Assembly: GCF_022549225.1 (NCBI RefSeq)
Contig: NZ_JAKZFD010000002.1
Location: 1-64,000, forward strand
From: Pelomonas sp. CA6
GTDB lineage: Bacteria > Pseudomonadota > Gammaproteobacteria > Burkholderiales > Burkholderiaceae_C
Reading direction: 5' to 3'
Length of the DNA stretch: 64,000 bases
The position numbers were made by a program, and so were the translations under genes. Position 1 is the stretch's first letter. Each line of letters starts with the position of its first letter. The notes under the pieces were generated by a model. That model was not told where the DNA came from and searched no databases. It was given only the letters and a program-made list of their open reading frames with translations. Of the stretch, positions 49,816-58,960 are shown piece by piece.

Positions 49816-52392
49816 ATGGCCTCCTCCACCCCGACCTCCCTGCGACTGAACCCCTTCTGCGCCCCCTGGGCCGGCCCGCGCCCGGCGCGCGGCCTGCTCA
49901 CCGGGCTGGGCCTGCTCGGCGTGCTGGGCCTGGCCCAGGCCCAGACCACGGCCGCCCCCACCGCGCCGGCCCGCCCGGCCGACACGCTGGAGCGCGTCGT
50001 CGTCACCGGCCAGGCGGCCAGCCTGCGCTCGGCGCTGGACAAGCAGCAGGCCGCGCAGGGCGTGGTCAACGTGGTCCATGCCGACGGCATCGCCCAGCTG
50101 CCCGACAACAACGCCGCCGAGGCGCTGGCGCGGCTGCCCGGCGTGTCGGTGGAGCGCGACCAGGGCGAAGGCCGCTTCATCCGCGTGCGCGGCCTGGGGC
50201 CGGACTACAACAGCGTCAACATCAACGGCGCGCTCACCCCCGCGTCCGAGTCCGACCGCCGCGCGCCCGGGCTGGACCTGGTGCCCGCCGGGCTGATCCG
50301 CGCGCTGGAAGTCGAGAAGACCCTGAGGCCCGAGCAGGACGCCAACTCGCTGGGCGGCCTGGTCACCGTGCGCACGCTGAGCGCCTTCGACCAGCCCGGC
50401 TCGCTGTTCAGCCTGGAGCTGGGCGCCAACCACGACGCCAACGCCGGCAAGACCCGGCCCCGCGGCGCGCTGACCTGGGCCGACCGCCTGGCCGGCGGCC
50501 GCCTGGGCGTGGCGCTGGCGCTGTCCGCCGACCAGCGCCGCTTCGCCAGCGACAACAGCGAGACCGGCGGCGCCTGGGACGGCGCCAAGCTCGCCAGCTT
50601 CGAGCTGCGCCGCTACGAGATCACCCGCGAACGCCTGGGCGGCGCGCTCAACCTGGACTTCAAGCCCGACGAGCACAGCCTGGTCTACCTGCGCAGCTTC
50701 AGCAGCCGCTTCACCGACGAAGAAGTGCGCCAGTCCCTGAAGATCAGCTTCAAGAACCCGCAGCTGGAGGGCCAGCGCGGCGATGCCAGCGCCACCCGCG
50801 GCCTGAAGTCGCGCCGCGAGGTCAACCGCTCCACCGCGCTGGTGCTGGGCGGCGAGCGCCGCATGGGCGACTGGACGGGCTGGCTGGAAGGCGGCTGGGC
50901 GCGCGCCAGCGAGGCCAAGCCCGACGCGCTCGCGTCCTCGGGCTACAAGGCCAGCCTGAAGAGCGTCGGCTTCGTCGACGGCGCGCGCCCACTGCCGCTG
51001 GCCGGCCTCGAGCTGAACCTGAGCGGCCCCTACAGCTTCGACAAGGCCAAGCTGCAGGACAGCGAGGCCACCGACACCGTGCGCCATGTCAAGCTGGACC
51101 TGCAGCGCGAGCTGGAGCTTTCGGGCTGGGAGCTCACGCTCAAGGGCGGCGCCAAGCACAGCCGGCGCGACAAGGACAACCAGCTGGAGACCTACGCGCC
51201 CAGCGCCAAGCTGCTCGGCAAGCCGCCCTACAACCTGAACGACGCCCAGCTCTCGCTGTACGCCGTGCGCGCCAGCGACGCGCTGCGCTACCCCTGGGCC
51301 GACCTGGGCGCGGGCATCTCCGAGCCGGCGCTGCGCGCGCTGCTGGCGCCGCTGCCGCGCGCCGCCTTCCGCGACGCGGTGGACTCCGAGGTCAACGACT
51401 TCCAGATGCGCGAACGCGTCAGCGCCGGCTACCTGCAGGCCCAGCTGGAGCGCGGCGCCACGCAATGGCTGGTCGGCCTGCGCCATGAGCGCCTGGACTT
51501 CGAGGCCCAGGGCCAGGCGGCGCGCGACGGCAAGCTCAGCCCCACCCGGCACGACAGCCGCAGCCGCCACTGGCTGCCCGCGCTGATGCTCAAGCAGGGC
51601 CTGGGCAGCGCCACCTGGCTGCGCGCCGCGCTGACCCATTCGGTGGTGCGCCCGGCCTTCGGGCAGCTCAGCCCCGGGCTGACCGTGGACGGCGACCAGG
51701 CCACGCTGGGCAACCCCGAGCTCAAGCCGCTGCGCGCGCGCAACCTGGACCTGGGCGTGGAGCACCGGCTGGACCGCGACGGCGCCCTGTCGGCCTACGT
51801 CTTCCACAAGACCATCCGCGACTTCGCCTTCCAGACCGACCTCGCCGGCACCCCGGGCTGGACCGCCTTCAGCCATGTGCAGACCTATGCCAACGGCGAC
51901 GACGCGCGCGTCAGCGGGCTGGAGCTGTCCTACACCCAGGCGCTGCGCCGGCTGCCGGCGCCGCTGGACGGGCTGATCCTGGGCGCCAACGCCAGCTTCA
52001 CCGACTCGCGCGCGCGCATCGGCGGCCATGGCGCCAAGGGCTATGTGGCGCGCGACATCCCACTGCCCAGCCAGTCCGACCGCAGCATCAACCTCAGCCT
52101 GGGCTGGGAGCGCGGCCCGCTGAGCACGCGGCTGGCGCTCAACCACAAGTCGGCCTACCTGCTGGAGGTCGGCGACGTGATGGACGCCAGCAAGGACCGC
52201 TGGGTCGCCGCGCAGAACCAGGTCGACTTTTCGCTGCGCTGGCAGATCACGCCGCGCTGGCAGCTGGGCCTGGAGGCGCTCAACCTGGGCAACGCGCGCT
52301 ACCGCGTCTACCAGGGCGATGCCTCGCGCAACGTGCAGTACGAGCAGTACGGCCGCAGCTACAAGCTGGGCCTGAAGATGGCCATGTACTGA
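49816..52392 (+). CDS. TonB-dependent receptor linked with phytase
   Basis: This 858-aa outer-membrane receptor has a signal peptide (about 20-42, LGLLGVLGLAQAQ), a plug domain (about 55-185; LERVVVTGQAASLRSALD, GEGRFIRVRGLGPDYNSVNI) and a beta-barrel that ends KLGLKMAMY. The plug style (RGLGPDYNSV, then EVEKTLRPEQDANSLGG) is that of receptors for larger plant- or polymer-derived substrates. The phytase gene follows after 19 bp, so the receptor probably imports phytate or its breakdown products. Upstream is a 217-bp divergent gap with no gene. Confidence 0.92.
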   Translation: MASSTPTSLRLNPFCAPWAGPRPARGLLTGLGLLGVLGLAQAQTTAAPTAPARPADTLERVVVTGQAASLRSALDKQQAAQGVVNVVHADGIAQLPDNNAAEALARLPGVSVERDQGEGRFIRVRGLGPDYNSVNINGALTPASESDRRAPGLDLVPAGLIRALEVEKTLRPEQDANSLGGLVTVRTLSAFDQPGSLFSLELGANHDANAGKTRPRGALTWADRLAGGRLGVALALSADQRRFASDNSETGGAWDGAKLASFELRRYEITRERLGGALNLDFKPDEHSLVYLRSFSSRFTDEEVRQSLKISFKNPQLEGQRGDASATRGLKSRREVNRSTALVLGGERRMGDWTGWLEGGWARASEAKPDALASSGYKASLKSVGFVDGARPLPLAGLELNLSGPYSFDKAKLQDSEATDTVRHVKLDLQRELELSGWELTLKGGAKHSRRDKDNQLETYAPSAKLLGKPPYNLNDAQLSLYAVRASDALRYPWADLGAGISEPALRALLAPLPRAAFRDAVDSEVNDFQMRERVSAGYLQAQLERGATQWLVGLRHERLDFEAQGQAARDGKLSPTRHDSRSRHWLPALMLKQGLGSATWLRAALTHSVVRPAFGQLSPGLTVDGDQATLGNPELKPLRARNLDLGVEHRLDRDGALSAYVFHKTIRDFAFQTDLAGTPGWTAFSHVQTYANGDDARVSGLELSYTQALRRLPAPLDGLILGANASFTDSRARIGGHGAKGYVARDIPLPSQSDRSINLSLGWERGPLSTRLALNHKSAYLLEVGDVMDASKDRWVAAQNQVDFSLRWQITPRWQLGLEALNLGNARYRVYQGDASRNVQYEQYGRSYKLGLKMAMY

Positions 52393-52411
52393 GCCGGCCC
52401 CGCAGACCGCC

Positions 52412-54094
52412 ATGCCGACGAACCCGACGAATCCGACGATGACGACCTCTTCCGCCCCCTGGCGCCCGCGCGCCGCGGCGCTCGCCACCCTGCTGGCGGC
52501 GGCGCTGCTGGCGCTGTCCGCCCCGCCCGCCGCCGCGCAGACCCTGCGCCTGGACGACAAGAAAGGCCTGCTGCTGCTCGATGACCAGGGCCGCGAGCAA
52601 GACCGCCTGACGCTGCGCGCCAAGCGCTGGGACCAGCGCCGCGGCGCCGACGGCGCGCCGCAGGCCGTGGTGCTGGACGCCGACCGCGGGCGGCTGCACT
52701 GGCTGGCCGCGCGCGGCGGCCGCCTGCAGCCGCTGGCCACGCTGGACGGCCCGGACTTCGCGGTCGAGCGCCTGTGCCTCTACCGCGATGCCGACCAGGG
52801 CCTGCTGCAGCTCTTCCTGCTCGGCGAGGACGGGCTCAGCGAGCAATGGCTGCTGCACCAGGGCCGCGCGCACGTGCTGCGCCGCCTGGCCACGCCGCTG
52901 CACCCGGCCGCCTGCCAGGCGCGCGACGCCGACGCCGAGCTGCTCGTGGCCGAACCCGGCGTCGGCCTGTGGGCCTATGCCGCCGACGCCGAGCAGACCC
53001 GGCGCCGCCTGCTGCAGGCCCTGCCCGCCCAGGGCGACGGCAAGGCCCAGGAGCAGGCCGCCGCGCAGGCCCTGGCGCAATGGCAGGCCGCCCATCCCGA
53101 GGCCGCGGCCCGCCCCGGCCCGGTGCCCGTGCTGCGCCCCAGCGCGCAGACCGAGCCGGTGCGCGGCCAGGGCGACGCCGCCGACGACCCGGCAATCTGG
53201 GTCCACCCGCGCCGGCCGGCCGACAGCCTCATCCTCGCCACCGACAAGAAGCGCGGCCTGGCCGTCTACGACCTGCGCGGCCGCGAACGCCAGTTCCTGC
53301 CCGTGGGCCGGGTCAACAACGTCGACCTGCGCCAGGGCCTGCGCTATGGCGGCCAGCGCTGGGACCTGGCCGTGGCCACCCAGCGCGACGAGGCCAGCCT
53401 GCTGCTATGGGCCATCTCGCCGCAAGGCCGGCTGCGCGAGCTGGCGCGCCTGCCCAGCGGGCTGGACGACCTGTACGGCGTCTGCGTGGGCCGCGCCGCC
53501 GGCGGCGAACTGGACATCTACGCCAACGACAAGGACGGCCGATTGCGCCGCCTGCGCGTGGAGCGCGGCGCCGACGGGCGCTGGCAGGGCCGGCTGCTGC
53601 GCGAATGGAAACTCGCCAGCCAGCCCGAGGGCTGCGTGGTCGACGAGGCCGGCGCCCAGCTCTTCGTCGGCGAGGAAAAGCGCGGCGTCTGGCGCATCGC
53701 GCTGGACGACGCGGCGACGGGCGGCGAACCGCAGCTCGCCATCCCGCTGAGCGACGCGCTGCACGCCGACGTCGAAGGCCTGGCCATCCATGCCGCGTCG
53801 CCCACCGAGCGCCTGCTCGTCGTGTCCTCGCAGGGCAGCGACAGCTACGCCGTCTACGACGCCCAGGCGCCGCATGCGCTGCGCGGACGCTTCCGCATCG
53901 GCATCCATGCCGAGCTGGGCATCGACGGGGTGTCCGAGACCGACGGGCTGGATGTCGTCGCGGCGGACCTGGGCGGGGCCTACCGCGAGGGGGTGCTGGT
54001 GGTGCAGGACGGGCACAAGCGCCTGCCGCAGGGGCGGCAGAACTTCAAGCTGGTGCCTTGGGCGGCGGTGAAGGGGGTGTTGGGGGCGCGGTGA
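52412..54094 (+). CDS. Beta-propeller phytase
   Basis: This 560-aa exported enzyme has a signal peptide (about 10-42, ending PPAAAQ), an N-terminal incomplete propeller-like part (about 43-220) and a full beta-propeller phytase domain (about 240-555). Recognised blocks are DAADDPAIWVHPRRPADSLI, ILATDKKRGLAVYDLRG, SQPEGCVVDEAGAQLFVGEE, SSQGSDSYAVYD and SETDGLDVV. These calcium-dependent enzymes remove phosphate from phytate. A doubled propeller with an incomplete N-terminal copy is known in this family. It shares an operon with the TonB receptor. Confidence 0.93.
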   Translation: MPTNPTNPTMTTSSAPWRPRAAALATLLAAALLALSAPPAAAQTLRLDDKKGLLLLDDQGREQDRLTLRAKRWDQRRGADGAPQAVVLDADRGRLHWLAARGGRLQPLATLDGPDFAVERLCLYRDADQGLLQLFLLGEDGLSEQWLLHQGRAHVLRRLATPLHPAACQARDADAELLVAEPGVGLWAYAADAEQTRRRLLQALPAQGDGKAQEQAAAQALAQWQAAHPEAAARPGPVPVLRPSAQTEPVRGQGDAADDPAIWVHPRRPADSLILATDKKRGLAVYDLRGRERQFLPVGRVNNVDLRQGLRYGGQRWDLAVATQRDEASLLLWAISPQGRLRELARLPSGLDDLYGVCVGRAAGGELDIYANDKDGRLRRLRVERGADGRWQGRLLREWKLASQPEGCVVDEAGAQLFVGEEKRGVWRIALDDAATGGEPQLAIPLSDALHADVEGLAIHAASPTERLLVVSSQGSDSYAVYDAQAPHALRGRFRIGIHAELGIDGVSETDGLDVVAADLGGAYREGVLVVQDGHKRLPQGRQNFKLVPWAAVKGVLGAR

Positions 54095-54159
54095 GGGCTA
54101 GGCCCTGTGGCCTGGCTGGGTTGCTGGGCCTTCGCCTTGGGCCTGGGATCATCTAACCC

Positions 54160-54177
54160 GCACCGGAGCTTCGGTGC
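54160..54177. terminator. Hairpin between phytase and degenerate GGDEF gene
   Basis: GCACCG and CGGTGC form a 6-bp stem with the loop GAGCTT in the 99-bp convergent gap, followed on the plus strand by an A-run. It is plausible as a terminator for the minus-strand gene, but no T-run follows. Confidence 0.3.
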
Positions 54178-54193
54178 TCAGGCCAAAAAACGC

Positions 54194-54817
54194 TCAGTTC
54201 GGATTCACCGGCACCGCATCCCCACCGGGAGCAATCCGCCCCGCGCGGTAGCGGTCGTCGGCCCAGGGCCCCAGGTGCCAGCTCAGGCTGGCTTCGGCGC
54301 GCTGAACCAGCTCGGTGCCGGAACCGCCCTGCTGCGGGAAACTGGCCGAGCCCATGCTGAGCCCGACGTAGAGCAGGTGTTCGTCCAGGCCATAAGGGCC
54401 GTTGAGCACCTCGTGCAGACGCAGCTGCACGATGGCCACTTCGGCCGCGCCGCAGTCGCCCAGCAGCACCGCGAAGCGCTGCGGCCCCACGCGGTAGACC
54501 TGGTCGGTGCCACGCACGCGCGCCACCAGGCGGCGGCCCATGGCCTGCTGCAGCGACTCCATGCGCTCTTCAAGCGGCGGGCTGTCGGGATGCTCGCCGC
54601 CCAGCACGCGGGCCTGCACCAGCAGCAAACCCAGGCGGCGGCCGTAGCGGCGGCAGACGTGCAGCTCGCGGGTCAGTACCGCGGCCAGCTGCGACGGGGT
54701 GGACAACGCGACGGGGTCGGCCAGCGTGCCGCGCGCGCCGTCGGACAAGGCCGGGTCCGCCGCATTGGTGGCCCAGCCTTTCTTGCCCGACGTCAAGTCT
54801 CCCTCACGTGCGCTCAT
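54194..54817 (-). CDS. Degenerate GGDEF-domain protein
   Basis: This 207-aa soluble protein consists of a GGDEF-like domain (about 43-195): LTRELHVCRRYGRRLGLLLV corresponds to the first helix and strand, and VYRVGPQRFAVLLG to the active loop. The GGDEF motif is replaced by GPQRF (111-115) and the first metal Asp is lost, so it is not expected to be a diguanylate cyclase. It has no sensor domain or membrane helix. Function is unknown. The 281-bp gap to the sigma-factor gene is moderately AT-rich and holds a GCCGCC/GGCGGC hairpin at 54986-55000. Confidence 0.75.
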   Translation of the reverse strand: MSAREGDLTSGKKGWATNAADPALSDGARGTLADPVALSTPSQLAAVLTRELHVCRRYGRRLGLLLVQARVLGGEHPDSPPLEERMESLQQAMGRRLVARVRGTDQVYRVGPQRFAVLLGDCGAAEVAIVQLRLHEVLNGPYGLDEHLLYVGLSMGSASFPQQGGSGTELVQRAEASLSWHLGPWADDRYRAGRIAPGGDAVPVNPN

Positions 54818-55098
54818 CGCCCTCGCCGCCCAAGGCGGTTCCTGTGATTAGTGGGGCATGGTGCGTAATCCCCCGCGCGTTGGCGGCCTCCCCGGGACCA
54901 CGCTCCTTGCCCTCACCTCTATAAACGCCCGCCCGACAGCAGACCCGACATCGACACCGAAAATAATTTTTCACCGCCTTCCGGGGCCGCCCGAGGCGGC
55001 TCGACAAGCCGGGCCACGTTCTTTCATTGCCCTGCCCCACGGACGCGGCTAGAGTGCAGGCCGGCCCGCGGCTTGCCCCGCCCGCGCGCCGCAGCTCG

Positions 55099-55665
55099 AT
55101 GAACAACGAAATCACCCAACTGCTGCACAAGGCCGGCGCTGGCGACGCGCAGGCCGCCGATCAGGCGGTCTCCCTGCTCTATGGGGAGCTGCAGAAGATC
55201 GCGCGCAGCAAGCTGCGCCACAGCGGCGACCTGACCCTGCTGGACACCGGCGCCGTGGTCCACGAAGCCTGGATGCGCCTGCAGGCCGCCGGCCCGGCAC
55301 CGCGCGACTTCCCCGACCGCGCCCATTTCCTGGCCTATGCCTCGCGGGTCATGCACTCCGTCATCGTGGACATGGTGCGCGCCCGCCGCGCCGAGCGCCG
55401 TGGCGGCGGCCAGATCTTGATGACGCTCAATACCGCGGTCGCCGAACAGCTGGCCCCCGAGGGCGAAGACGAAATCCTGCGCGTGCACGAGGCCCTGGCC
55501 GAACTCGCCGAGATGGACCCGCGCCTGGCCCAGGTGGTGGAGATGCGCTATTTCGGCGGGCTGATGGAGGCGGAGATCGCCGCCGCGCTGGGCGTTACCG
55601 AGCGCACCGTGCAGCGCGACTGGAAGAAAGCACGCCTGCTGCTCGCCCAGGCGCTCAAGAATTGA
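55099..55665 (+). CDS. ECF43-like sigma factor
   Basis: This 188-aa RNA-polymerase sigma factor has region 2 (about 25-90; ELQKIARSKLRHSGDLTLLD, then FLAYASRVMHSVIVDMVRAR) and region 4 (about 130-185; RYFGGLMEAEIAAALGVTER, TVQRDWKKARLLLAQAL). The acidic DAED motif of normal ECF region 2.2 is replaced by DTGA ahead of VVHEAW, leaving a Thr at residue 50. In ECF43 sigma factors, a kinase phosphorylates a Thr in this region to restore the negative charge. The Ser/Thr kinase gene starts 58 bp downstream. No anti-sigma factor is present. Confidence 0.9.
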   Translation: MNNEITQLLHKAGAGDAQAADQAVSLLYGELQKIARSKLRHSGDLTLLDTGAVVHEAWMRLQAAGPAPRDFPDRAHFLAYASRVMHSVIVDMVRARRAERRGGGQILMTLNTAVAEQLAPEGEDEILRVHEALAELAEMDPRLAQVVEMRYFGGLMEAEIAAALGVTERTVQRDWKKARLLLAQALKN

Positions 55666-55723
55666 GCGCAACGGCCGATTTCCCCGGATTGGACCGACAC
55701 CTTAGAACGACAAGCCTGCCCGG

Positions 55724-58468
55724 ATGGACAAATCGCGTTGGGCCGAACTGAGCCCTCTGCTGGACGAACTGCTGGACCTGGCCCCCGCCGCCCGCGAGGC
55801 GCGGCTGCGCGCGCTGGGCGAGCAGGACAGCACGCTGGCCGCCGATCTGCAGGAACTGCTGGCCGAGGAAGACCAGCTCAGCCGCGAAGGCTTCCTGGAC
55901 CGCGCCAGCGTGCTGCGCGCCGATGCCGTGGCCCAGGCCGCCGCAGCGCTGGACGGCGGCGCGCCCAAGCCGCAGATGCCCGACCTGGGCGGCCAGCGCC
56001 TGGGCCCCTACGAACTGGAACGCGAGCTGGGCCAGGGCGGCATGGGCGCCGTGTGGCTGGCGCGGCGCGCCGACGGGCGCTTCGACGGCCTGGTGGCGGT
56101 CAAGTTCCTCAAGGCCGGCCTGGTCGGCAAGACCGACAGCGGCCGCTTCGCGCGCGAAGGCCAGATCCTCGCCCGCCTCTCGCACCCCCACATCGCGCGC
56201 CTGCTCGACGCCGGCGTGCAGACCCTGCCGCAGGGCCCGCAGCCCTATCTGGTGCTGGAGTATGTCGACGGCCAGCCCATCGACCGCTACTGCCAGGAGC
56301 AAGGCCTGGGCGTGGAGGGGCGCATCCGCCTCTTCCTCGACGTGCTCGCCGCGGTGGGCCACGCGCACCAGCGCCTGATCCTGCACCGCGACCTCAAGCC
56401 CAGCAACATCCTGGTGGACGCCCAGGGCCAGGTGAAGCTGCTGGACTTCGGCATCGCCAAGCTGCTCGACGACGCCACCCAGGGCGAACAAGGCGCCGCC
56501 GCCACCGAGCTGACGCGCCGCGCCGGCCATGCCTTCACACCGCAGTTCGCCGCGCCCGAACAGGTGCAGCAGCTGGACGTGACCACCGCCACCGACGTCT
56601 ATGCGCTGGGCGTGCTGCTCTACCTGCTGCTGGGCGGCCGCCACCCCACCGCCGACGACACCCAGACCGAGCTGGACCGCCTGCGCGCGGTAATGGAGCT
56701 GGAGCCCAAGCGCCTGTCCGAGATCGCGCGGCGCAGCGGCGACCCCGCCATCTCGCGCGAAGCCGGCCTGCTGCGCGGCGACCTGGACACCATCGTCGCC
56801 AAGGCGCTGAAGAAAAAGGCCGCCGAGCGCTACCCCAACACCGAGGCCTTTGCCGACGACCTGCGCCGCTGGCTGGTCCACGAACCCATCAGCGCGCGGC
56901 CCGACAGCAGGCTCTACGTGCTGGGCCGCTTCGTGCGCCGCCACCGGCTGGCCGTGGGCGCCGGCAGCCTGGCCGTGCTGGCCCTGGTGGGGCTGACCAG
57001 CGTCAGCGTGCTGCAGGCGCGCCGCGCCGAGGCCGCCGAACAGCAGGCCCAGACCCGCCGCCAGCAGGCCGAGGACCTGCTCTCCTACATGCTGGGCGAG
57101 TTCGCCGACAAGCTGCGCCCGGTGGGCCGGCTGGAGCTGCTGGACAGCGTGGGCAGCAAGGCCCTGCACACCCTGACCCAGGGCCGTGACGGCACGCTGG
57201 GCGCGATGGAGCGCCTGCAGCGCGCCAAGGCCCTTACCGTGATCGGCGAGGTGCGCGTGTCCAAGCGCGAGCTGGAACAGGCCATCGAGCCGCTGACCGC
57301 CGCCAACGCGCTGCTGCAGGGCGAACCGCCGTCGCCCGAGATGAACGCCGCATGGCGCAAGGCCCAGGGCGCGACGGCGTTCTGGCTGGGGCATGTGGCC
57401 TACACCCAGCGCCGCTTCGACGCCGCGCAGCAGTCCTGGTCACGCTACCGCGAGGTCAGCCGGCAATGGCTGAAGGCCGCGCCGCAGGACCTGGACGCGC
57501 AGGTGGAGCTGTCCTATGCCGAGAACAGCCTGGGGTCGCTGCACCTGGACCAGGGGCAGCTGGACGAGGCGGAGCAGGCGTTCAGGCGGTCGATTGCGTT
57601 GAAGGACAGGGTGCTGGCGAAGAGACCGGAGGATGCGGATCTGACCGGTTATTGGATCGACAGCGCCAGTTGGTTGGGTTCCACGTTGATGCGTCGGGGA
57701 CGCTTTCTGCAGGCACGAGCGGTGTCATTGGAGGCGCTGCAGCGTGCCGATCAATTGCGCAGGCGCTACCCAGCAGACCTCAGCTGGCTCAAGCGGTATG
57801 CGGACAGCGCATACGCGACTGGACTTGCAGAGTTCCAAATCGATGGACGAGTTGGTGCGTCGGGCTACTTCGCTCAGTCGGTTCAAGGATTTGCCAGCCT
57901 GACCCGTCAAGACCCGAGTAACCGCCTATGGGCTTCGGGATTGATCCGCGCAGAAACCGCTCTGCTACGCACGAGCAACAAGACTCCATCGCTGGCGCCA
58001 GTACAAGCGCTGTCACAAAGGCTGACTGCGCTGGAAGCTGGGCGCCGTCCCTCTGCTCGCTGGCATCCGTTAAGGGTAGAGCTGGCCCTCATGGAGGCTC
58101 AGGCTTTGGCAGGCCAAGGCCAAGGCCGCCTGGGACGAGTGCGGCTGGAAAAGGCCTGGGAGCTGGTTCAGACTGATTTGAGTACCAGCCTTCGTGATTT
58201 GGACCTGACGGTCGCGGACTTAGACCTGCAGCTCATGATGGCGCGGCTTACTCAGCAAGGATTGGAGCGCCGAGCAGAGTGCCAGCGACTGATGCACCAA
58301 CATCCAGTTGGCACTGGTATGCAACTGCTGCGGGTTCATGCCGGCGTCACTAAGGCGTGGGCCGGAGTTCTTGAGTGCGCCGGCCTGAGTTCTGACGCCC
58401 GATCACTGCAGCATTGGTTGGAATCCCAGCGAATGTTGCCCGCACAACCCCTTTCTTCCACCCCCTAA
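55724..58468 (+). CDS. Serine/threonine protein kinase with TPR-like sensor half
   Basis: This 914-aa membrane kinase has a cytoplasmic Hanks-type domain (about 90-370): P-loop GQGGMGAVWLA, catalytic HRDLKPSNIL (His near 221), and DFGIAKLL. One membrane helix (about 408-428, GSLAVLALVGLTSVSVL) leads to a periplasmic helical region with TPR-like repeats (about 440-900). It probably phosphorylates the upstream sigma factor. From about 57590 (residue ~622) to the stop, codon use changes sharply toward A/T-ending codons, then reverts in the next gene, suggesting that this part was replaced by recombination or acquired. Confidence 0.92.
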   Translation: MDKSRWAELSPLLDELLDLAPAAREARLRALGEQDSTLAADLQELLAEEDQLSREGFLDRASVLRADAVAQAAAALDGGAPKPQMPDLGGQRLGPYELERELGQGGMGAVWLARRADGRFDGLVAVKFLKAGLVGKTDSGRFAREGQILARLSHPHIARLLDAGVQTLPQGPQPYLVLEYVDGQPIDRYCQEQGLGVEGRIRLFLDVLAAVGHAHQRLILHRDLKPSNILVDAQGQVKLLDFGIAKLLDDATQGEQGAAATELTRRAGHAFTPQFAAPEQVQQLDVTTATDVYALGVLLYLLLGGRHPTADDTQTELDRLRAVMELEPKRLSEIARRSGDPAISREAGLLRGDLDTIVAKALKKKAAERYPNTEAFADDLRRWLVHEPISARPDSRLYVLGRFVRRHRLAVGAGSLAVLALVGLTSVSVLQARRAEAAEQQAQTRRQQAEDLLSYMLGEFADKLRPVGRLELLDSVGSKALHTLTQGRDGTLGAMERLQRAKALTVIGEVRVSKRELEQAIEPLTAANALLQGEPPSPEMNAAWRKAQGATAFWLGHVAYTQRRFDAAQQSWSRYREVSRQWLKAAPQDLDAQVELSYAENSLGSLHLDQGQLDEAEQAFRRSIALKDRVLAKRPEDADLTGYWIDSASWLGSTLMRRGRFLQARAVSLEALQRADQLRRRYPADLSWLKRYADSAYATGLAEFQIDGRVGASGYFAQSVQGFASLTRQDPSNRLWASGLIRAETALLRTSNKTPSLAPVQALSQRLTALEAGRRPSARWHPLRVELALMEAQALAGQGQGRLGRVRLEKAWELVQTDLSTSLRDLDLTVADLDLQLMMARLTQQGLERRAECQRLMHQHPVGTGMQLLRVHAGVTKAWAGVLECAGLSSDARSLQHWLESQRMLPAQPLSSTP

Positions 58469-58488
58469 CCATATTGAGGGAGTTTTCG

Positions 58489-58866
58489 ATGTCCAACACC
58501 TTCTACGTCACCGCGCTGGTCTCGGCCGATGGCACCCATGCCGCCTGCGAGTTCTATGACAACCCGCAGGGCACCGGCGAGCCGCTGCAGCAGCCGCTGA
58601 AGATCAAGAAGAGCGCCGGCTCCGCGCTCTTTGCGCTGATCCAGTCGCAAAGCCCGGACCTGGTGCTGGTGGGCGCCATCGCCGACCGCGCCGACACGCC
58701 GGAGATCGACCCCGCGTTCACCCCTGCCACCTACAACCAGGTGGCGGTGGCCATGCCCACCGACAAGGTGGTGACCAAGGGCGTGCTGCTGACCTTCTCG
58801 ACCATGGGCGCGGTCACCGAGCTGTACTCCAGCACCGACCCGCAGGTCCTGAACGACGGCCTCTGA
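58489..58866 (+). CDS. Small unknown protein of the sigma-kinase locus
   Basis: This 125-aa protein has no signal peptide, no membrane segment and no family that I recognise. It looks like a small alpha/beta or beta-rich protein (MSNTFYVTALVSADGTHAAC, then DLVLVGAIADRA). GAGGGAG lies 7 bases before the ATG at 58489, which gives a clear start. It follows the kinase by 20 bp and may be the product controlled by, or a partner of, the sigma factor-kinase pair. Codon use is back to the normal GC-rich pattern. Confidence 0.7.
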   Translation: MSNTFYVTALVSADGTHAACEFYDNPQGTGEPLQQPLKIKKSAGSALFALIQSQSPDLVLVGAIADRADTPEIDPAFTPATYNQVAVAMPTDKVVTKGVLLTFSTMGAVTELYSSTDPQVLNDGL

Positions 58867-58960
58867 TCCGCATCCGCCACGATCCCCTAGACATCCCCCG
58901 CCTCCCGCGCCACCATCGCAGCACGAACGCGATGAAGGCAGATCCAACAGGGAGGATCGG

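Noticed and set aside
54858-55052. 64-aa open frame before the sigma-factor gene
   Set aside because: No ribosome site, no similarity, and it lies in the probable promoter region of the sigma-factor gene.
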